Source: Sialis fuliginosa
Lineage: Eukaryota; Arthropoda; Insecta; Megaloptera; Sialidae
Length of the DNA stretch: 64,000 nt
Assembly: GCA_961205875.1 (NCBI GenBank)
Contig: OY540812.1
Location: 14,508,001-14,572,000 of the forward strand
Direction: 5' to 3'
In this document: positions 35,315-48,218 of the stretch, in pieces
Numbering within the stretch: the first letter of the stretch is position 1
Layout of the letters: the number at the start of each line of letters is the position of its first letter
Made by a program: the position numbers and the translations under genes
Notes under the pieces: generated by a model
What the model was told of the DNA's origin: nothing
What the model saw: only the letters and a program-made list of their open reading frames with translations
Databases searched by the model: none

Positions 35315-36535
35315 TATTAAGTATAATATTAAACATTCCTTTATTTCTCATCGATTGCTGAAATGCTCGTTAATTAAATGATTTAAATGTTTGACCAGAA
35401 AAAATCGTTCAAATTTCAAAACAACTAACTTTACAATGAATAAAAAATAAAAATAATAATCACTTCGGCCACTTGTCTAATAAAGAACATATTTCCATTT
35501 AACTAAAGTTTCTTCTAGTCCTAGCCAAATGCTTAGATTAAATATTTCAGAAGTAACTAATATATTATACTCGTATTATATTATTTGTAAATCACAAACA
35601 CACGTAACCGCAAGTTCATTTTCTATTTATGTATATATAGGTATATCTACAAAATAATATATAACCTAAACGTGCTATATTTCTTTATTTAGTCTTCTCG
35701 ACATAAATAGTTTCATTGTTGAAACAAAACGAACCATCGCAATGTTCTTGACCCTCTAATAGTATTGATTAATTTATTAACTAAACATGTTCTACATACG
35801 CATTTATTAAAAATGCTTTTGAATACACATATGTAAGTTAATATAGTTCTCGAGTTACAACACAATTTTTGTTTTTTATTTATTTTTACTTTCAAAACCT
35901 ACACATCCATTTTAAATTCCATTGATGAGATCACTTAGAACTGATTAAATTATAATTAATTTTTTAAAATAAACTAAAAGTTTATTATTATTTGAATCGT
36001 TTTTTATCCTTGCAAACATATGCAGGTATAAGATAATTTTATGTAGCACATATTTTTTTACATGTACATTTTTGCATATAATGTAAAATATATCATATAA
36101 GTATGTACAACATGAGGTATATGGACTCAAAAAGAATTTTTGCATGTTAATTTTTTAACTTGTTATTCACAAGGGATGTTTGAATTTATATACTTCGTTG
36201 CCTAATTTTTATTATCCTGAAATAATTTTTCGCATGCAGTATTAGCAGATGTTCACGTAAATATCAAACCTCTGCGTGACCATGGTAGTGAGGTGAAGGG
36301 GTTGAAATATAAATATTAAATAAATAAAATGTATATATCTTCATAACAGTCCTTTTATTATGTCAGGAATTTGTATTATGCTTGAAAATTCCCGAAATTT
36401 TAAAAGAACATTGTTTTGTCTACACATGGTTTCCATCTTATGTAAGGAATTTTTATTTTTTCGAGTAAGGAAATGAAATACCGAATTACGTTTAGTTTTA
36501 TTATTAGCGAAATTTGTCCTTTATTGTTTATAAAC
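35315..36535. other. AT-rich spacer
   Basis: No gene or element supported. Minus-strand frames at 35713 and 35945 are short and featureless. Confidence 0.5.
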
Positions 36536-36537
36536 TA

Positions 36538-37078
36538 GGGTGTATCAAAAAAAGCAATTTTTTTTCTTCGCTCTCGTTATTAAAAAAAATTGCTAAGTGT
36601 TTAATTGATATTTATAGAAAATTGACATTAAAATGTTGATTTTTGTAAAAAAAATATATTTAAAACGCTTATAAGTTTCAACTCATTTCATTTACAGTTA
36701 TAGCTGTTAAGACAATTTTTATAGAGAGTTAAATTTTCTACTAAATTATCATTTAACTTGTTTTTATAGCAACAATAGTTTAGTTGTGAGAACCTTTTAG
36801 ACGTTCATTTTAACAAATAAATCACTTAGAATGCCTGTAACTTTTGATACGTTGAATTGAGGGTTAAGACTTTGAAGACACTTTTGTAGAGAATTTTATC
36901 TTCTACATAATGATGTGCTTAAATTTTTTTTAACAGTTATCATGAATCAGTAATACCAACTTGTTATTTAAATGGGAAACGGAACCTTTCTTTGCGGCAC
37001 CTCTTAAAATTGAACTATAGGGTAATCCTTCGGTGAGGATTTATTTTAGGTTATAATGTTCATTGTTTTGACACACTC
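36538..37078. mobile_element. MITE, TA-GGGTGTATCAAAA ends
   Basis: The left TA-GGGTGTATCAAAAAAAGC pairs imperfectly with TTGTTTTGACACACTC-TA at the right. The interior has repeated A/T blocks around AAGTTTCAACTC and AGAGAATTTTATCTTCTAC and no coding sequence. It belongs with the other TA-GGG elements in the window by end type. Confidence 0.55.
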
Positions 37079-37877
37079 TAGTATGTACCATATAGATATT
37101 ATCTCTATGGTATATACAATATATAAAATACGTTTTAAACATGAAAAATAAATTATTGAAAAAAAAATGTTGCATTATTTTAATTAAAAACCTTATAATG
37201 AGATAGATTTGTATTAATAATTAATAGATCAAAATGTATCTTAAAAAAAGACGGCAATATTCAAAGCTCTGTAATTATTGTAAAAAAATTATCAAACACA
37301 GAAAAAACGGATAAATGAAATGTATTCAAAGTTTTGAATATTGGAAATTTTTTCCAGAAATATTTTGATCTCGTAATTATTATTTTAATGATGAGTAGAT
37401 AAATAAAATACATTCAAGAATAATTCAAGTCTGATTAATCATTAATATGACGAATACAAAAAATTGCAAAAATTCTGAATAATATAAAATGTTGGTAGCC
37501 TTGAGCCTCAGATACCGACGTCTCTACGAAGTTCTACTGTAATTGTAACAATCACTATAATATACTTACAGTATTCTAAATTCTATTAAAATTCTACACA
37601 GTGACGTCAGGATGGTTGAAGCGCGCTATGTAGACAGTACCTACATGATTCTATTTTTACAATTTACTAAAAGATTGAAATGTTCAACGGTAATCGGTGC
37701 AGCGGAAAATATATGCATGTTGTATTTGTTTACCTATAAATAATATTTGTTTACTCTGTTTACAATGTATTTTTAAAGTAACGAAATATTGTGTTGGTGA
37801 CTATTATAATAAATTGAAAAAAAAGATGTGGTCTAAAAAAATAAACATTCATATATTGAACAAAAAATGTAATAGCT
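37079..37877. other. AT-rich stretch with pogo-like end at 37520-37545
   Basis: CTCTACGAAGTTCTACTGTA at 37523-37542 resembles the right end of a pogo/Tigger-like MITE. No left partner was found. No gene is supported. Confidence 0.35.
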
Positions 37878-37880
37878 TTA

Positions 37881-38211
37881 TGTCCGGTATTATAAAGAAT
37901 TTGCACGCAAATTAGCTTCCAGCTAACGCTATCTACTAGGAGTCAAATTGTTGTGAAATTGCTTGATATATTAAAGCAGTGGTAATAAATAAATAATAAT
38001 GTAAATGCTATGCATTTTATGAGGTACACTTGGCAGTACTTATTTAAGTCGCTGATTTCTACTTAATATGCATGCGTTAAAGTCATTTTGTGTATGATTT
38101 CATTGGCTACAACTGTGAGTGGTTGTCATTTATATTTAATACCTAGCAGATAGCGTTAGCTGGGAGCTAATTTGAATTTGCACTCAAACAAATTCTTTAT
38201 AATACCGGGCA
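37881..38211. mobile_element. TGCCCGGTATT MITE, subfamily A, copy 3
   Basis: TGTCCGGTATTATAAAGAAT at the left pairs with ATTCTTTATAATACCGGGCA at the right. TTA flanks exactly (37878-37880, 38212-38214). Subterminal AGCTAACGCTATCTACTAG and its complement are present. The element sits only about 150 bp upstream of the coding exon of the CSRNP gene, inside what is probably its first intron. Confidence 0.9.
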
Positions 38212-38370
38212 TTAATGATTTAAAAATGATTCAATATTTGTTTATAAATATTTTTATCGAGCATTAAAAATAATAAATATTTGTTCGATTTAGTTGATTC
38301 TTAATATTTATTTATATTAACTGTAGAGTTGGCATAATAAAAAATAATATGTTTTGTGTTTCAGATAGCA

Positions 38371-41355
38371 ATGTCAGCTGAAACACCTGAAGACATAGCT
38401 GCATCAAAGCACCAACTGCATATCCCTCAACAGGTTGACGAAAACAAAGTATCTGATCAAGGAACTAACACAACTTTAGAATCATCAATAACCGATATGG
38501 GAGGTAATAATTCAAAAGATGAAAGCATTCAATCAAAAGAACTAAACCAAAATGTAGATAACAATGTTAATAGCACAGTTAATTTATTAAGTGCAGATGG
38601 ATCAATAATTAGGAATAATTTACCTATTGACAAAATACAGTGTTGTAGTACAAGAAACGGTGCTGTTTTATCTTGTGACGACAATATATCAAAGCGTAAT
38701 GATTCTAAATGTGTAGATACCGAAAAACCAAAGTTAAATTTCAATAAAGACATTATCAATGAATCTCTGGTTCAGAACCATGACAGTGAAATGATGAGTA
38801 TCAAAACAAATTCATTTGTAATCAATGACACAAACCATTTAGAAAATATATCTATGATTATAGATGAATCTGATAAGAATTCAACTCAAAATGAAAGTGC
38901 AACGGAGACAGAGTCACTTCTAGAAGACAATCTGGAAGTGCTCGATACATTGCTTCCTAAAACAGATTCAGTTATAAACACCGAAGGTGAAGATTCGGCT
39001 ACAGAAAGTTTACCAAGTGATGTGGTTGCTTGCTCTACACAAGAAGAAGTGCATGATAGATCAGATGGCAGCGATTCTGGCTTGGGTTCTGAATTAGCTG
39101 AGGAACGTATTTTATCTGGAGTATCAGTTCCTACAGAAAGTGACAGTGAGACATCATTCTTGGATAGAATACCTGATGATATCATGCAAACAAGTATTAC
39201 AGAACCAAAACTAAAATTACCTAGTAATGTCAATTCAACTTGTAAAGTCAATATTGAAAAAGAAATCAGAATGGAAACTGAACTAGCTATTGGAGATAAG
39301 TTTAATGTTTTGTGTGACAATAGTAAGGTTTGTAATCCCGATTATGAGTTACCTACAACTAGTATTTTTGAGCAACAAGAAAATAATAAAATTAATGCTG
39401 GCATTAGTTCATCAACAGCTTCAATCATAGATAAAGATATTGGTGCTATTTTAGAAGAAGCAAGCGGCAGTATTCCTCAACAAAAAACTAAGAGTAGTCT
39501 AAAAAGAAGGTTATCTGATATAGATGATTCACAACCTAAATGTAAAAAGAAGAGAAGTATTACATTTGATAATGTTACCGTATATTATTTTCCACGTGCA
39601 CAAGGGTTTACCTGTGTTCCGTCTCAAGGAGGTTCCACTCTAGGAATGGGGGCTCAACACTCACATGTTCAGAAGTTTTCATTAAGTGAACATGCAATGG
39701 AACAACGAAGGCTGCATCGACAATTATTACAACAACTGCGTAATGAACGACACGCAAACAACACTGTACCTACTTCATCTAGTGATGATAGCGACAGTGA
39801 AGAAGAGCCTAGTGATGTTTCGGAATCTGAAATGGACATGGACAGTTATTATTTCTTACAACCAGTTCCGACAAGACAAAGGAGAGCTCTTTTGAGAGCT
39901 GCAGGTGTTAGGAAAATTGATGCTGTTGAAAAAGATGAATGCAGAGATATTCGCACATCTCGTGAATTCTGTGGTTGTGGTTGTAAGGTTTACTGTGACC
40001 CTGACACATGTTCATGTAGTCAAGCTGGCATTAAATGCCAAGTAGATCGATTAAACTTCCCTTGCGGTTGCACCAGAGATAACTGTGCAAATTCAAGTGG
40101 AAGAATAGAATTTAATCCCGTCAGAGTACGGACTCATTTTATACATACGCTCATGAGGCTTGAATTAGAGAAAAAGCAAAAATTAGAAATCGAAGATGAA
40201 AGTGTAAAACCAGAAACTCAATCAAACAGGCACGTTAGTTGGGCAAATGACAGATTAGCAATACCGTCTGGGTTTCAAGATCAAAATAAAAACACTAACG
40301 GTACTGAAATCAGTACATCCGGAAACAAATACAATGGTGGTTTGCTTAGAGATGTAAATTTATCATCTCATGTTGAAGTAGAATCATGCGTCCATAATGG
40401 AAGTTTCACAAATCTTCATTACGGTGCACCAGGAGAGGGACCTGGACCATCTCAAGCTTCAGGAATAGTTACTCCTTTCTCAGCAATAGGTGATTTACCG
40501 GCACGAGAAGATTCTCTTGATCTGTACACATTCAGAGAAGATTGTTACCCTACAGACGAAAATATGACAGACACTTCTGTAAGTTCTGAAAGTAATACAC
40601 AAAGAAATTACAACAGTACAAATATGCCACAAAGAAAACTACAGCTATCTCATTCGCAACAGTATCAATCAACAACAAATTTTAGCTTCCCCACAAATAC
40701 TGCAGACTCTGTAACACCAAGGTTTCCAGATCTTGGATTCAACAGTAACTCTACAGTCTCCTACTCTCAATCAACATCTATAACACCTACCAACAATCAG
40801 TATGCATCCCCATATCCAACTGGATTTACTGATTTCAGCCACCAACATACTAATGTTGGAGTTTTTAGTCATTATGGTAACATGTACGGACCAGAATTTG
40901 GCAATAAACATTTAAATAATACAACCAATAGTGACTTTCAGCAACATAACACGACAAGCAATAATTATGAAGCATTCAATATATCCAGTGAAGGATTTCA
41001 ACAAACAAATAACACAAATAAAGAAACTGCGATTACGAGTCATCAATATACAAGTCTTGATCCAGTTTGCCCGGTTGGTAATAAAGTAGAATCTTTTGCT
41101 GATTTGCTCCAGGGTAGATACAATTATCAAGCATTTGATGAATTGAACACTAATAATACATTGGCTGCTCCAGTTGCTACTTATGCAAACAACTTGTCTA
41201 CACCAGAAAATAACCATATTGAAGAAAAATGTAATGATGCAATAACTGAAACAATCACCAGTTCTAACACAAACATCAATACAAATACAGAAGAGTGTGA
41301 TGAAAATTTCGGTGAAATAATTAAAAAGACCATGGTAGAAACAGTAACGGCGTAA
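38371..41355 (+). CDS. Cysteine/serine-rich nuclear protein (CSRNP/Axud1-like)
   Basis: This 994-aa protein sits in one coding exon and belongs to the CSRNP family (AXUD1/TAIP type), nuclear proteins reported as transcriptional regulators. Evidence: a basic stretch [23 protein letters not shown] at about residues 390-412, a Ser/Asp/Glu-rich acidic patch (about 470-490), and a cysteine-rich core at 534-572. The core has CGCGCKVYC, then C-x4-C-S-C-x6-C, then CGC-x4-C, ending [20 protein letters not shown]. The N-terminal third is Ser/Thr/Asp/Glu-rich and likely disordered. The C-terminal 350 residues are Asn/Ser/Gln/Thr-rich and low in complexity. TTTGTGTTTCAG just upstream is a splice acceptor (exon starts 38365), so ATG 38371 is the first codon of this exon and a 5' non-coding exon lies upstream. 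Polyadenylation signals AATAAA follow from 41362. Family call sure; orthology to a named gene not tested. Confidence 0.95.
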   Translation: MSAETPEDIAASKHQLHIPQQVDENKVSDQGTNTTLESSITDMGGNNSKDESIQSKELNQNVDNNVNSTVNLLSADGSIIRNNLPIDKIQCCSTRNGAVLSCDDNISKRNDSKCVDTEKPKLNFNKDIINESLVQNHDSEMMSIKTNSFVINDTNHLENISMIIDESDKNSTQNESATETESLLEDNLEVLDTLLPKTDSVINTEGEDSATESLPSDVVACSTQEEVHDRSDGSDSGLGSELAEERILSGVSVPTESDSETSFLDRIPDDIMQTSITEPKLKLPSNVNSTCKVNIEKEIRMETELAIGDKFNVLCDNSKVCNPDYELPTTSIFEQQENNKINAGISSSTASIIDKDIGAILEEASGSIPQQKTKSSLKRRLSDIDDSQPKCKKKRSITFDNVTVYYFPRAQGFTCVPSQGGSTLGMGAQHSHVQKFSLSEHAMEQRRLHRQLLQQLRNERHANNTVPTSSSDDSDSEEEPSDVSESEMDMDSYYFLQPVPTRQRRALLRAAGVRKIDAVEKDECRDIRTSREFCGCGCKVYCDPDTCSCSQAGIKCQVDRLNFPCGCTRDNCANSSGRIEFNPVRVRTHFIHTLMRLELEKKQKLEIEDESVKPETQSNRHVSWANDRLAIPSGFQDQNKNTNGTEISTSGNKYNGGLLRDVNLSSHVEVESCVHNGSFTNLHYGAPGEGPGPSQASGIVTPFSAIGDLPAREDSLDLYTFREDCYPTDENMTDTSVSSESNTQRNYNSTNMPQRKLQLSHSQQYQSTTNFSFPTNTADSVTPRFPDLGFNSNSTVSYSQSTSITPTNNQYASPYPTGFTDFSHQHTNVGVFSHYGNMYGPEFGNKHLNNTTNSDFQQHNTTSNNYEAFNISSEGFQQTNNTNKETAITSHQYTSLDPVCPVGNKVESFADLLQGRYNYQAFDELNTNNTLAAPVATYANNLSTPENNHIEEKCNDAITETITSSNTNINTNTEECDENFGEIIKKTMVETVTA

Positions 41356-42994
41356 TTATTAAATAAATAAAATAAAAATGTATTATTAAACATATTATAC
41401 TATAATTATTATTATTACGTTCCATAATTATATTCTAATGTATATTAAATTTATATAAAAGTAGATCAATTAAGTAGGACATATTTAGTGTTTTAATAAA
41501 TGTTGTGAAAAAATATTGATTTTTTATTTTATTCTTATAATGTATATAGATATTATGTATATTATATTATGTAACTGAATTATTTTATATTAAAATGTTT
41601 GGTTATTTTAAGTTTATTTTTTATTTTTCAAATTATAAATAGGTACCTACCTGTTATAAGTAGGTATAGTATAAACATTTTAATTATAATAAGAATAATG
41701 TACATTATGCATCATATTCTAGGATATAAGAAAATATAAAATTTTCTAGTATTTAAATTAGGGATGTTAACAACAAATGTGACCTCTGAAACCAAAATAA
41801 TTATTCAAAATATTATATTATTTTAGTTATGTATTTTTTTACTATTTTATAAAGTTGCATAAGTATTCATATAACTGATTTTTCTATATTATCAAGCTAT
41901 ATCAAATAACTTTATCTTTTAATTATCACTCTACTACTAGAAAAAACTTGAATATATAAGCGAAACTGCGAGCAAAAACAAATATACTAGCAATATCTAA
42001 GTAATAAAAATTGTTTTTGAAATAATTTCATATCCGTATCCAAACCGGAACAAAACAAAAAAAATATCAGTATTCAAAACCGAAACTAAGAAAAATATAT
42101 CCTTACTTCTAACCGACATGTAATATCTCTAACAACCCTAATTCAAATTAATGAGATTATTTAACGTATTACAAATTATGTCTGTATTTTCAGAAATAAT
42201 AAATCATTTATATTTTTAATTATAAATACATACAAGGTAAGTTTTAAAATTTAATATAGATATACCCGTAGACATAGAACATGGGCCGCGCATTCTGTAT
42301 ATAAATAATAGTATAACATTTCTTCAGAACAGTGAGAGAGATGCGGTGGCGTTTGGGATATATCTATCTCTTTCTGTTTAAATAAGGACAAGTATATCCC
42401 AAACCATTTTCTATCTCTTTCTTTTGACACGGCTCTATTTAGAGTCAGATGCGTGGTCCATGGATATACCGAATATACCTATTTACTATGTGTATTCATT
42501 TTGTTAGTTTTGATAATCAAAATAAAATAAATTGGCAGGTCTTTGTGCATAAGTCATTTTAGTTCAGAAACTGGATAGAAAGGATATAAATTAAAGTAAA
42601 CTTCAGAAAGGCATTGAAATTCTTGTAGAACTCCTTGTAAATACAAATATGTTATAAATCAATTGTAAATAAAATAAATTCGGGCATCTTTAAATTTTTA
42701 TTATTTTGAGAATTATGTATTTTTAGTTAAAAAAAAATAAAAAAAATATATTGTCTTTCTAAGATACGAACCAAAATAATATTATACAAATACAATTAGA
42801 ACATACACGGTTTAATAGATGTCGCATACTAATCCAAAAATGTGCATATGTACCTATGTATTTATTTTGACAGCTTCCATGTGTTTATCAATACATATTT
42901 CTTAAATTGATTTTATGTATAATAGCCATTAAGAGTACAGTATGGTACAGTATACAGTTACGTGATAGAAATAAGATTTAAAAAAATAATCACA
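41356..42994. other. CSRNP 3' UTR and intergenic spacer
   Basis: AATAAA at 41362 and again near 41495 may mark 3' ends of the CSRNP transcript. The remainder is AT-rich and holds one MITE (about 42268-42470) and no other gene. Confidence 0.5.
42268..42470. mobile_element. hAT-like MITE, GACATAGA...GCAT ends, short copy
   Basis: GTAGACATAGAACATGGGCC at the left and GATGCGTGGTCCATGGATAT at the right form imperfect inverted ends. The same ends and interior words (GTGAGAGAGATGC, ATCTATCTCTTTCT, GACAAGTATAT) occur in the better-preserved element at 51991-52771. An imperfect 8-mer ATATACC(C/G) flanks it. Confidence 0.6.
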
Positions 42995-44373
42995 ATGCTT
43001 CAGCCTATTATAAAAAACCTGTGTCAAAAACGTGTAGTTTTAGCTAGTCAATCACCAAGAAGAATAGAATTATTAAATTTAATTGTATGTAAAAACTCAA
43101 CATATATTTATAAATAAAATTAATTTATTATTAAATAGGGGTTTACGAATATAGAGATAATTCCTTCAACATTCGAAGAAAATTTGAAGCCTGAAGATTT
43201 TTCGAATTATGCTGAATTTGTTGAAGAAACAGCTTTGCAAAAAGTACTTGAAGTAGATAAAAGAATAAGAAAGGAAAGTATTGAACCGCCAGCATTAATA
43301 TGTGGAGCTGATACAATTGTTACATTAGATGGAGTGGTTTACGGTAAACCAAAAAATAAAGACGATGCTTTTAAAATACTTTCAAGGTAAGCATACCACT
43401 TAATGTATCAGTTTATTTCAAAATATCATAAAACTTTAATAATATTGATAAAATAAACAGGGGTATTAATAATAATATAAAACTTTAAATTTATCTTGTT
43501 AGAATTGTTCCGTTAGTTCTGTATTTTTTTTACAAACTAAGATCTATTCTTTTTTTGTAAATTCCATTTTTTTGACTGTGAAATTATAAATATATATTTT
43601 TATAAAAAAATATATGTCGATGGTTATTTCTGTCTTTAAAAATTGAGCACATTAATTAAGTGGCTGATTCTGTTAACCACTGGACAGTGGCGTAGCAAGG
43701 GGTTGGCGAGATCTGCCTTTACCAGGAGCGCAAGGTCCAGGAGGATGGCAAAATGAGGTAGAAGTACTTTAAGAGGCATAAAAACCGATTTGACAATAAA
43801 AAAAGGTCTTCGCTAGCTCCAAGAAGGCGGAAATCAGCTTTCACCAAAATCGACATGACAACAAAAAAAAGTAGTCACTAATACCAGGGGGTGGGCTTTT
43901 TCCAGTTTTCACCAAAGGCACAGGAATCTCTAGCTATGCCTCTGCCACTGAACACAATAACCAGCACCTATCTTTACTAATGACATAAAAAGTAAGTTAA
44001 TTTTGTAATTTTTCATTCCAGTTTATCTGGAAGAACACATACTGTATATACAGGAGTTGTTTTAAAAATTAACAATGAAATAAAAAAATTCACAGAAAGT
44101 ACAAAAGTGTCGATAACTGATTTAACACCTGAACGTATTAATGAATATATTGAGACAGGTGAACCAATGTAAGTTTTTTATAAATTTTATTAATGAAATG
44201 GTATCTATTTTATTTCTAAACATTCTAGGGATAAAGCTGGTGGGTATGGAATACAAGGTTACGGTTGTACAATAGTTGAAAAAATAGATGGAGATTTTTA
44301 TACTGTAATCGGACTTCCGATTCCTCATTTAGTTAAAGAACTGTTGGAATTATTTCACAAATCAATACAATGA
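42995..44373 (+). CDS. Maf-family nucleoside triphosphate pyrophosphatase (four exons)
   Basis: Exons 42995-43084, 43139-43386, 44022-44168 and 44229-44373 join in phase to 630 bp, 209 aa, the usual length of a Maf protein. Introns are GT-AG. Motifs appear in order: LASQSPRRIELL (N-terminal phosphate-binding motif), PSTFEE, ICGADTIV with the putative catalytic Asp, YGKPKNKDDAFKIL, SGRTHTVYTG, YIETGEPMDKAGGYGIQG, and FYTVIGLPIPHL. Family members hydrolyse non-canonical or pyrimidine NTPs to NMP plus pyrophosphate in the cytosol. The SPRR form of the first motif suggests the dTTP/UTP subtype, by family knowledge. In many animals this domain is fused to a methyltransferase (ASMTL); here the frame stops right after the Maf domain, so it stands alone. 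The ATG at 42995 is the only start that supplies the first motif. Intron 3 houses a hAT-like MITE. Confidence 0.95.
43685..43950. mobile_element. hAT-like MITE, CAGTGGCGTAGCAAGG ends, in Maf intron 3
   Basis: CAGTGGCGTAGCAAGGGG at the left pairs imperfectly with CTAGCTATGCCTCTGCCACTG at the right. The interior has repeated ACCAAAATCGACATGACAA / CCGATTTGACAATAAAA words. The flanking 8-mers do not match, so the duplication is eroded. It is intronic and does not touch splice sites. Confidence 0.6.
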
Positions 44374-44573
44374 ACGTAATACATTATAATAGTTTTTTTT
44401 TTTTAGATGTTTATAATTATATGTATATTAATGAGATTAAATATATATTTATTTTAATTAAATCAATAATAGATACACGTTACATTATTTGACAAACTTT
44501 TTTCTTTATAAATCTCATCAACGAACTTATTTGAACCTTTTGCACTCTGCTTTCAGGTAACTACAACTTTGTA

Positions 44574-44795
44574 CAGTAGGACTCCTATAAGTTCTAAGCT
44601 ACGGGACCGTAAATTCTAAGAATTAGAAGATACAGGGTACCCCTTCCATTACACACGCGTGGTTTGATCATGCTCAGTATTGCAAAGCGTTATACTGGGC
44701 ATCACACAAAGACGGTAAGGAGTGAGGGAAACAACTGCTCCTCCGATGTAGGGGAACTCGAACTTAAATGGTTCGAACTTATAGGAGTCCAACTG
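44574..44795. mobile_element. pogo/Tigger-like MITE, CAGTAGGACTCCTATAAG ends
   Basis: CAGTAGGACTCCTATAAGTTC and its near-complement GAACTTATAGGAGTCCAACTG form inverted ends of about 22 bp. TA flanks both sides (44572-44573, 44796-44797). A second inverted echo, GAATTAG...GAACTCGAACTTAAATGG, lies inside. The length of 222 bp, the CAGT start and the TA target fit pogo/Tigger-type MITEs. It lies between the Maf gene and the F-box gene. Confidence 0.8.
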
Positions 44796-45129
44796 TATAG
44801 CAAAATCACAATTTTTGAAAAATTTGCTCCGAGTTGTTAGTAGATATATCAGAAAAATATTCTGAGTGCAAAGGATTAAATAAATCAAATTTGTTTGTTA
44901 TATGTCCAATAAGTAAAAATCATATAATAGTGGCAATTGCATTTTAAAACAATATTGCGTAAAAAAAACATCTATAAGTAAAATTACTTGTAGTAAGTTT
45001 ATTGATTTTTTTAAGAACAAATGCAATAACTACAGAATATAACAATAGCGTAACAAATCAATAAATTTATAAAGAACTTTATTTATTTTAAAACTATTGT
45101 AACAAAAACAAAACTAAACGTAATTCAAC

Positions 45130-47010
45130 TTAAGGATTCCGTAATAAGAAATTATGAGCTTCTAGATCATTGTGTTCAATTATATTTTCAGGATTCTGAT
45201 TTTCTGGTTCCAAGGAGTTTAATTGAAGATGTTCCCTCGATAATTCCCAAGAGTGATTATAATCAACATTCATAACTGATATATAATCTGTTTCAGCTTC
45301 TTCTCTAGCTAATAAAAATTCTCTTACCTGTTTGGGTGAAGCATAGCCTGTATATCTAAATGGTTTTTCTGCAATTCCTTTACAAAGTGCTAGCAAACGA
45401 TAAAATTTGCACGAAGTGAATTTTGTTCCATTTAAATTAATATCCGTTAATTCAGAACAGCGTTTTAGGATATTGCATAAAATATGTGCTCTAATATTTC
45501 GAGTATCTGCTTCCCCCCAGCAATCTATTACATACAGTTTTTCAAGGCATTTATTGTTTTTCAATACCTGATAAAAAATCAATAAATAATTATAAAATGC
45601 AACTAAATATTTACATATTTTGTAACAATACTTTTGTATTTTTTAAAGTTTCAGTTGAGCATTATTATAATTTATATTTCATGGGTGGTTAACTAAATTT
45701 TGTTCTTCAAAATGTAATGTGGTCTACCTACTCCAGAATTTTGTTACACATTATAAAAAGACAGAAAATCTACTAAAATAGAAGCTTGAACTTGTTAGTC
45801 ATGTCTGATGTAGCTGATATATGATAAAAAACTACTTTTAACAAATATATACTACTTTTGTGAGCGCCAATCACTAAAATATAAACTCACTATAAACATA
45901 TACTATAAATGTATGTAGATGTAAAATGCAAACATAAATTAAATGCAAGAAATGTGCAATCTCATGTATTATGTTGGTTTTAATTGGTAATATAATTAGT
46001 GTTCTGTATTAATAAAGAAAATTCAATATTTTATATGATGATTTGGACTTACGGCTTGCTATGTAATAAAAATGCTGTGACGCAACGCGTCAAACTCAAA
46101 AATCTGTGTCATGTTATTAAATAGGCATGGCATGTAACACTCCATCGAAACACTAAGTGTTAGATGCCATTCGTATTTAATAACGTAAAACGAATTTTCG
46201 AGGTTGACGCATCACGTCACAGCGTTTTTGTTAGATGTCAAGCCTTTAAGGCATAAAATTGATCTAATACAAAACCATAACTTGTATATGTACTCCATAA
46301 TCTATGTTCATAGAAAACTATGACTTGTGCAGACAAAATGGTACTTGTTAATTATTCTCCTGCAAATATGAACACAGACTATAAGTGCATGTATGCACTG
46401 AGTCTGACATTAATACAACTGTCCAATTTCTGCAGGCCCGATCTGCAGGGGCAAAGCTGAGGGTTAATATAGTTGAAAATGAAGACTCAATCTCCATTGA
46501 ACGAACTATTTTTAAATGCTATACACTTCACTCACATTGGTGCAATTGCGCAATATTTGTGTGTACATACACTTATAGTCTACGACTATTTGCAGGAGGA
46601 AAATTAATAAGTAGGTACCCACAAAACAGCAAGTACTTAATAAAATATACATTAAAAAAAATACTAACCTCTTTAAGAATTTCATCCACATCAAATCTTC
46701 TGTATATATGTAGTTCTTTTAAATATTTTGCTGTCTTCAGCCACTGTATTACTGTCTGCAATGGTATTTGATGACCTTGTAACTTTACTTTTTTCCATAA
46801 ACAAGAAGATTTAGTTATATTACTCCATCGTTTACAAACAAGTCTCATATTAGTCCATACATCTTCTATAGGAAGGTTTTTAAATATATTTAATAGTAAT
46901 TCATCTGGTACTTTATCAATGTAATTTTCATTTTGCATTTGCTTAAAACGTTTTGATCTGTGAAGAGGTTCATTTTCACTAGCAATTTTCTTTTTCCTTA
47001 TTTTTTCCAT
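45130..47010 (-). CDS. F-box protein with LRR-like C-terminal half (two exons)
   Basis: Minus-strand exons 47010-46669 (114 codons) and 45567-45130 (145 codons plus stop) join in phase 0 across a GT-AG intron of about 1.1 kb, giving 259 aa. After a basic N-terminus (residues 1-27), residues 31-78 form an F-box: VPDELLLNIFKNLPIEDVW, then VCKRW and W-K-K-V. F-boxes bind Skp1 in SCF ubiquitin ligases. Residues 95-170 carry leucine-rich-repeat-like segments (LKELHIYRRF, CLEKLYVIDCW, ELTDINLNGTKF) that would pick the substrate. No substrate can be named. Upstream, the first ATG is followed by a Lys/Arg-rich start. AATAAA on the minus strand at 45083-45078 is a likely polyadenylation signal. Extra micro-exons inside the intron cannot be excluded, but phase and repeat continuity across the junction support the model. 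Confidence 0.85.
46053..46244. mobile_element. MITE in F-box gene intron, GGCTTG/CAAGCC ends
   Basis: GGCTTGCTATGTAATAAAAA followed by TGCTGTGACGCAACGCGTCAA pairs with TTGACGCATCACGTCACAGCG and TTTTTGTTAGATGTCAAGCC. The inverted ends are about 45 bp. TTA lies just outside each end but with one or two unmatched bases, so the target duplication is uncertain. It sits wholly within the F-box gene intron. Confidence 0.65.
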
Positions 47011-48216
47011 ATCTGATTTAATTTGAAGAATTTTTTACATTTCCGTTTTTTTTTGTAAATATAAATTGACAATTCAGAAACCTAGATCACACATTACTTT
47101 GTATTGTTATGATTAAAATAGCTAATAAATATAAAAAGATACTGTATGTATTGCCAATACACGTTTGCTACCTATTATTTATCATTGAATAAATCATATT
47201 TATAATCTTAAAAAACATTAAACTTTTTAAGAGTTCTGTTTGTAACACATACAAATACTAACCTTGAATAATAACACAGTTTTGTACTAAATTACTACAT
47301 TCGTTGTCTTTGATTACTACACAGAACAAAATTTATATTGTTCAGAAACCAAAATGATTAAATACCTACAAAAATGTTTTTCAAATTATTGGCAAAGATA
47401 AGACAAATATATTTTAAATACTTACATTGAAGGATTTTTTTATTGTTTAGAAAATACTTAGTTATCCATGTGAGTACTTTGACTTTTGACTGGTACCAAA
47501 ATTAGCAATTGACACAAAAATTACTTAATCACAATGGCAACTGAGTGACTCATATTGCCTTGTATGTATTCTGTGGTCTGAGCTACATTGAAAATAAAAT
47601 GACAGCAAAGTTACAAGCTTCACTAAATTTAATTTTAGTTTTGCTAATTTACCTTGTTTCATTTCAATTTTTGTTAGTAACAATTGATCTTTTTGTACAA
47701 CAATAGAGTATTTGACTACATTTTAAAATATATTGTAAATTGTGCGTATATAGTTATATAATATGTATTTCTTTCGTTTCTTTATCCAAAATAATATCAA
47801 AAATGGGTTTGACTGTGTCGGGATGCACTGTCAAAGGATTGACGTGGGTGGGGTTAAATAAAACTCAAACTCGTGGATGGATTGATACATTTTCTTTTTT
47901 TTTGTTACATAGAAACGTTTGAATATTTGTAAAATGGACATAAAACACTGCCGTAAACAAAGTCTAAATAAAATATATACAGTGTATTCCAAGTTGATTA
48001 AGACAGGAAATTTAACATGGGGACAATCAGAAATGTTGTAGTAACCTTTGGTCAAATTTAACGATGTGTGATTGGTGCATTTTGAAATGCTGCCTCGAAA
48101 CACTGATGAATTTTAAATTAATCAACAGTATTTTGTTTTCAACTTTAATAAAGAATAAAATACATTAAAAGTAAGTAGACCGGGAGCTAGAAGGAAGTGA
48201 GTGAACATAATATGAC
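47011..48216. other. Upstream region of the F-box gene
   Basis: This AT-rich stretch probably includes the minus-strand promoter of the F-box gene, though no clear TATA or initiator was seen. At 47835-47870 GATTGACGTGGGTGGGGTTA and AATAAAACTCAAACTC echo the repeat at 6850-6930. Short open frames are not credible. Confidence 0.4.
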
Positions 48217-48218
48217 TA

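Noticed and set aside
38356..38370. Upstream start of the CSRNP frame at a GTG codon
   Set aside because: These bases overlap the polypyrimidine tract and AG of a splice acceptor (exon starts 38365). The first ATG in the exon is 38371.
38886..39320. 144-codon minus-strand frame in the CSRNP gene
   Set aside because: It is the antisense shadow of a Ser/Glu-rich coding region.
46385..46771. 128-codon plus-strand frame
   Set aside because: It overlaps exon 1 and the intron of the minus-strand F-box gene and shows no domain.
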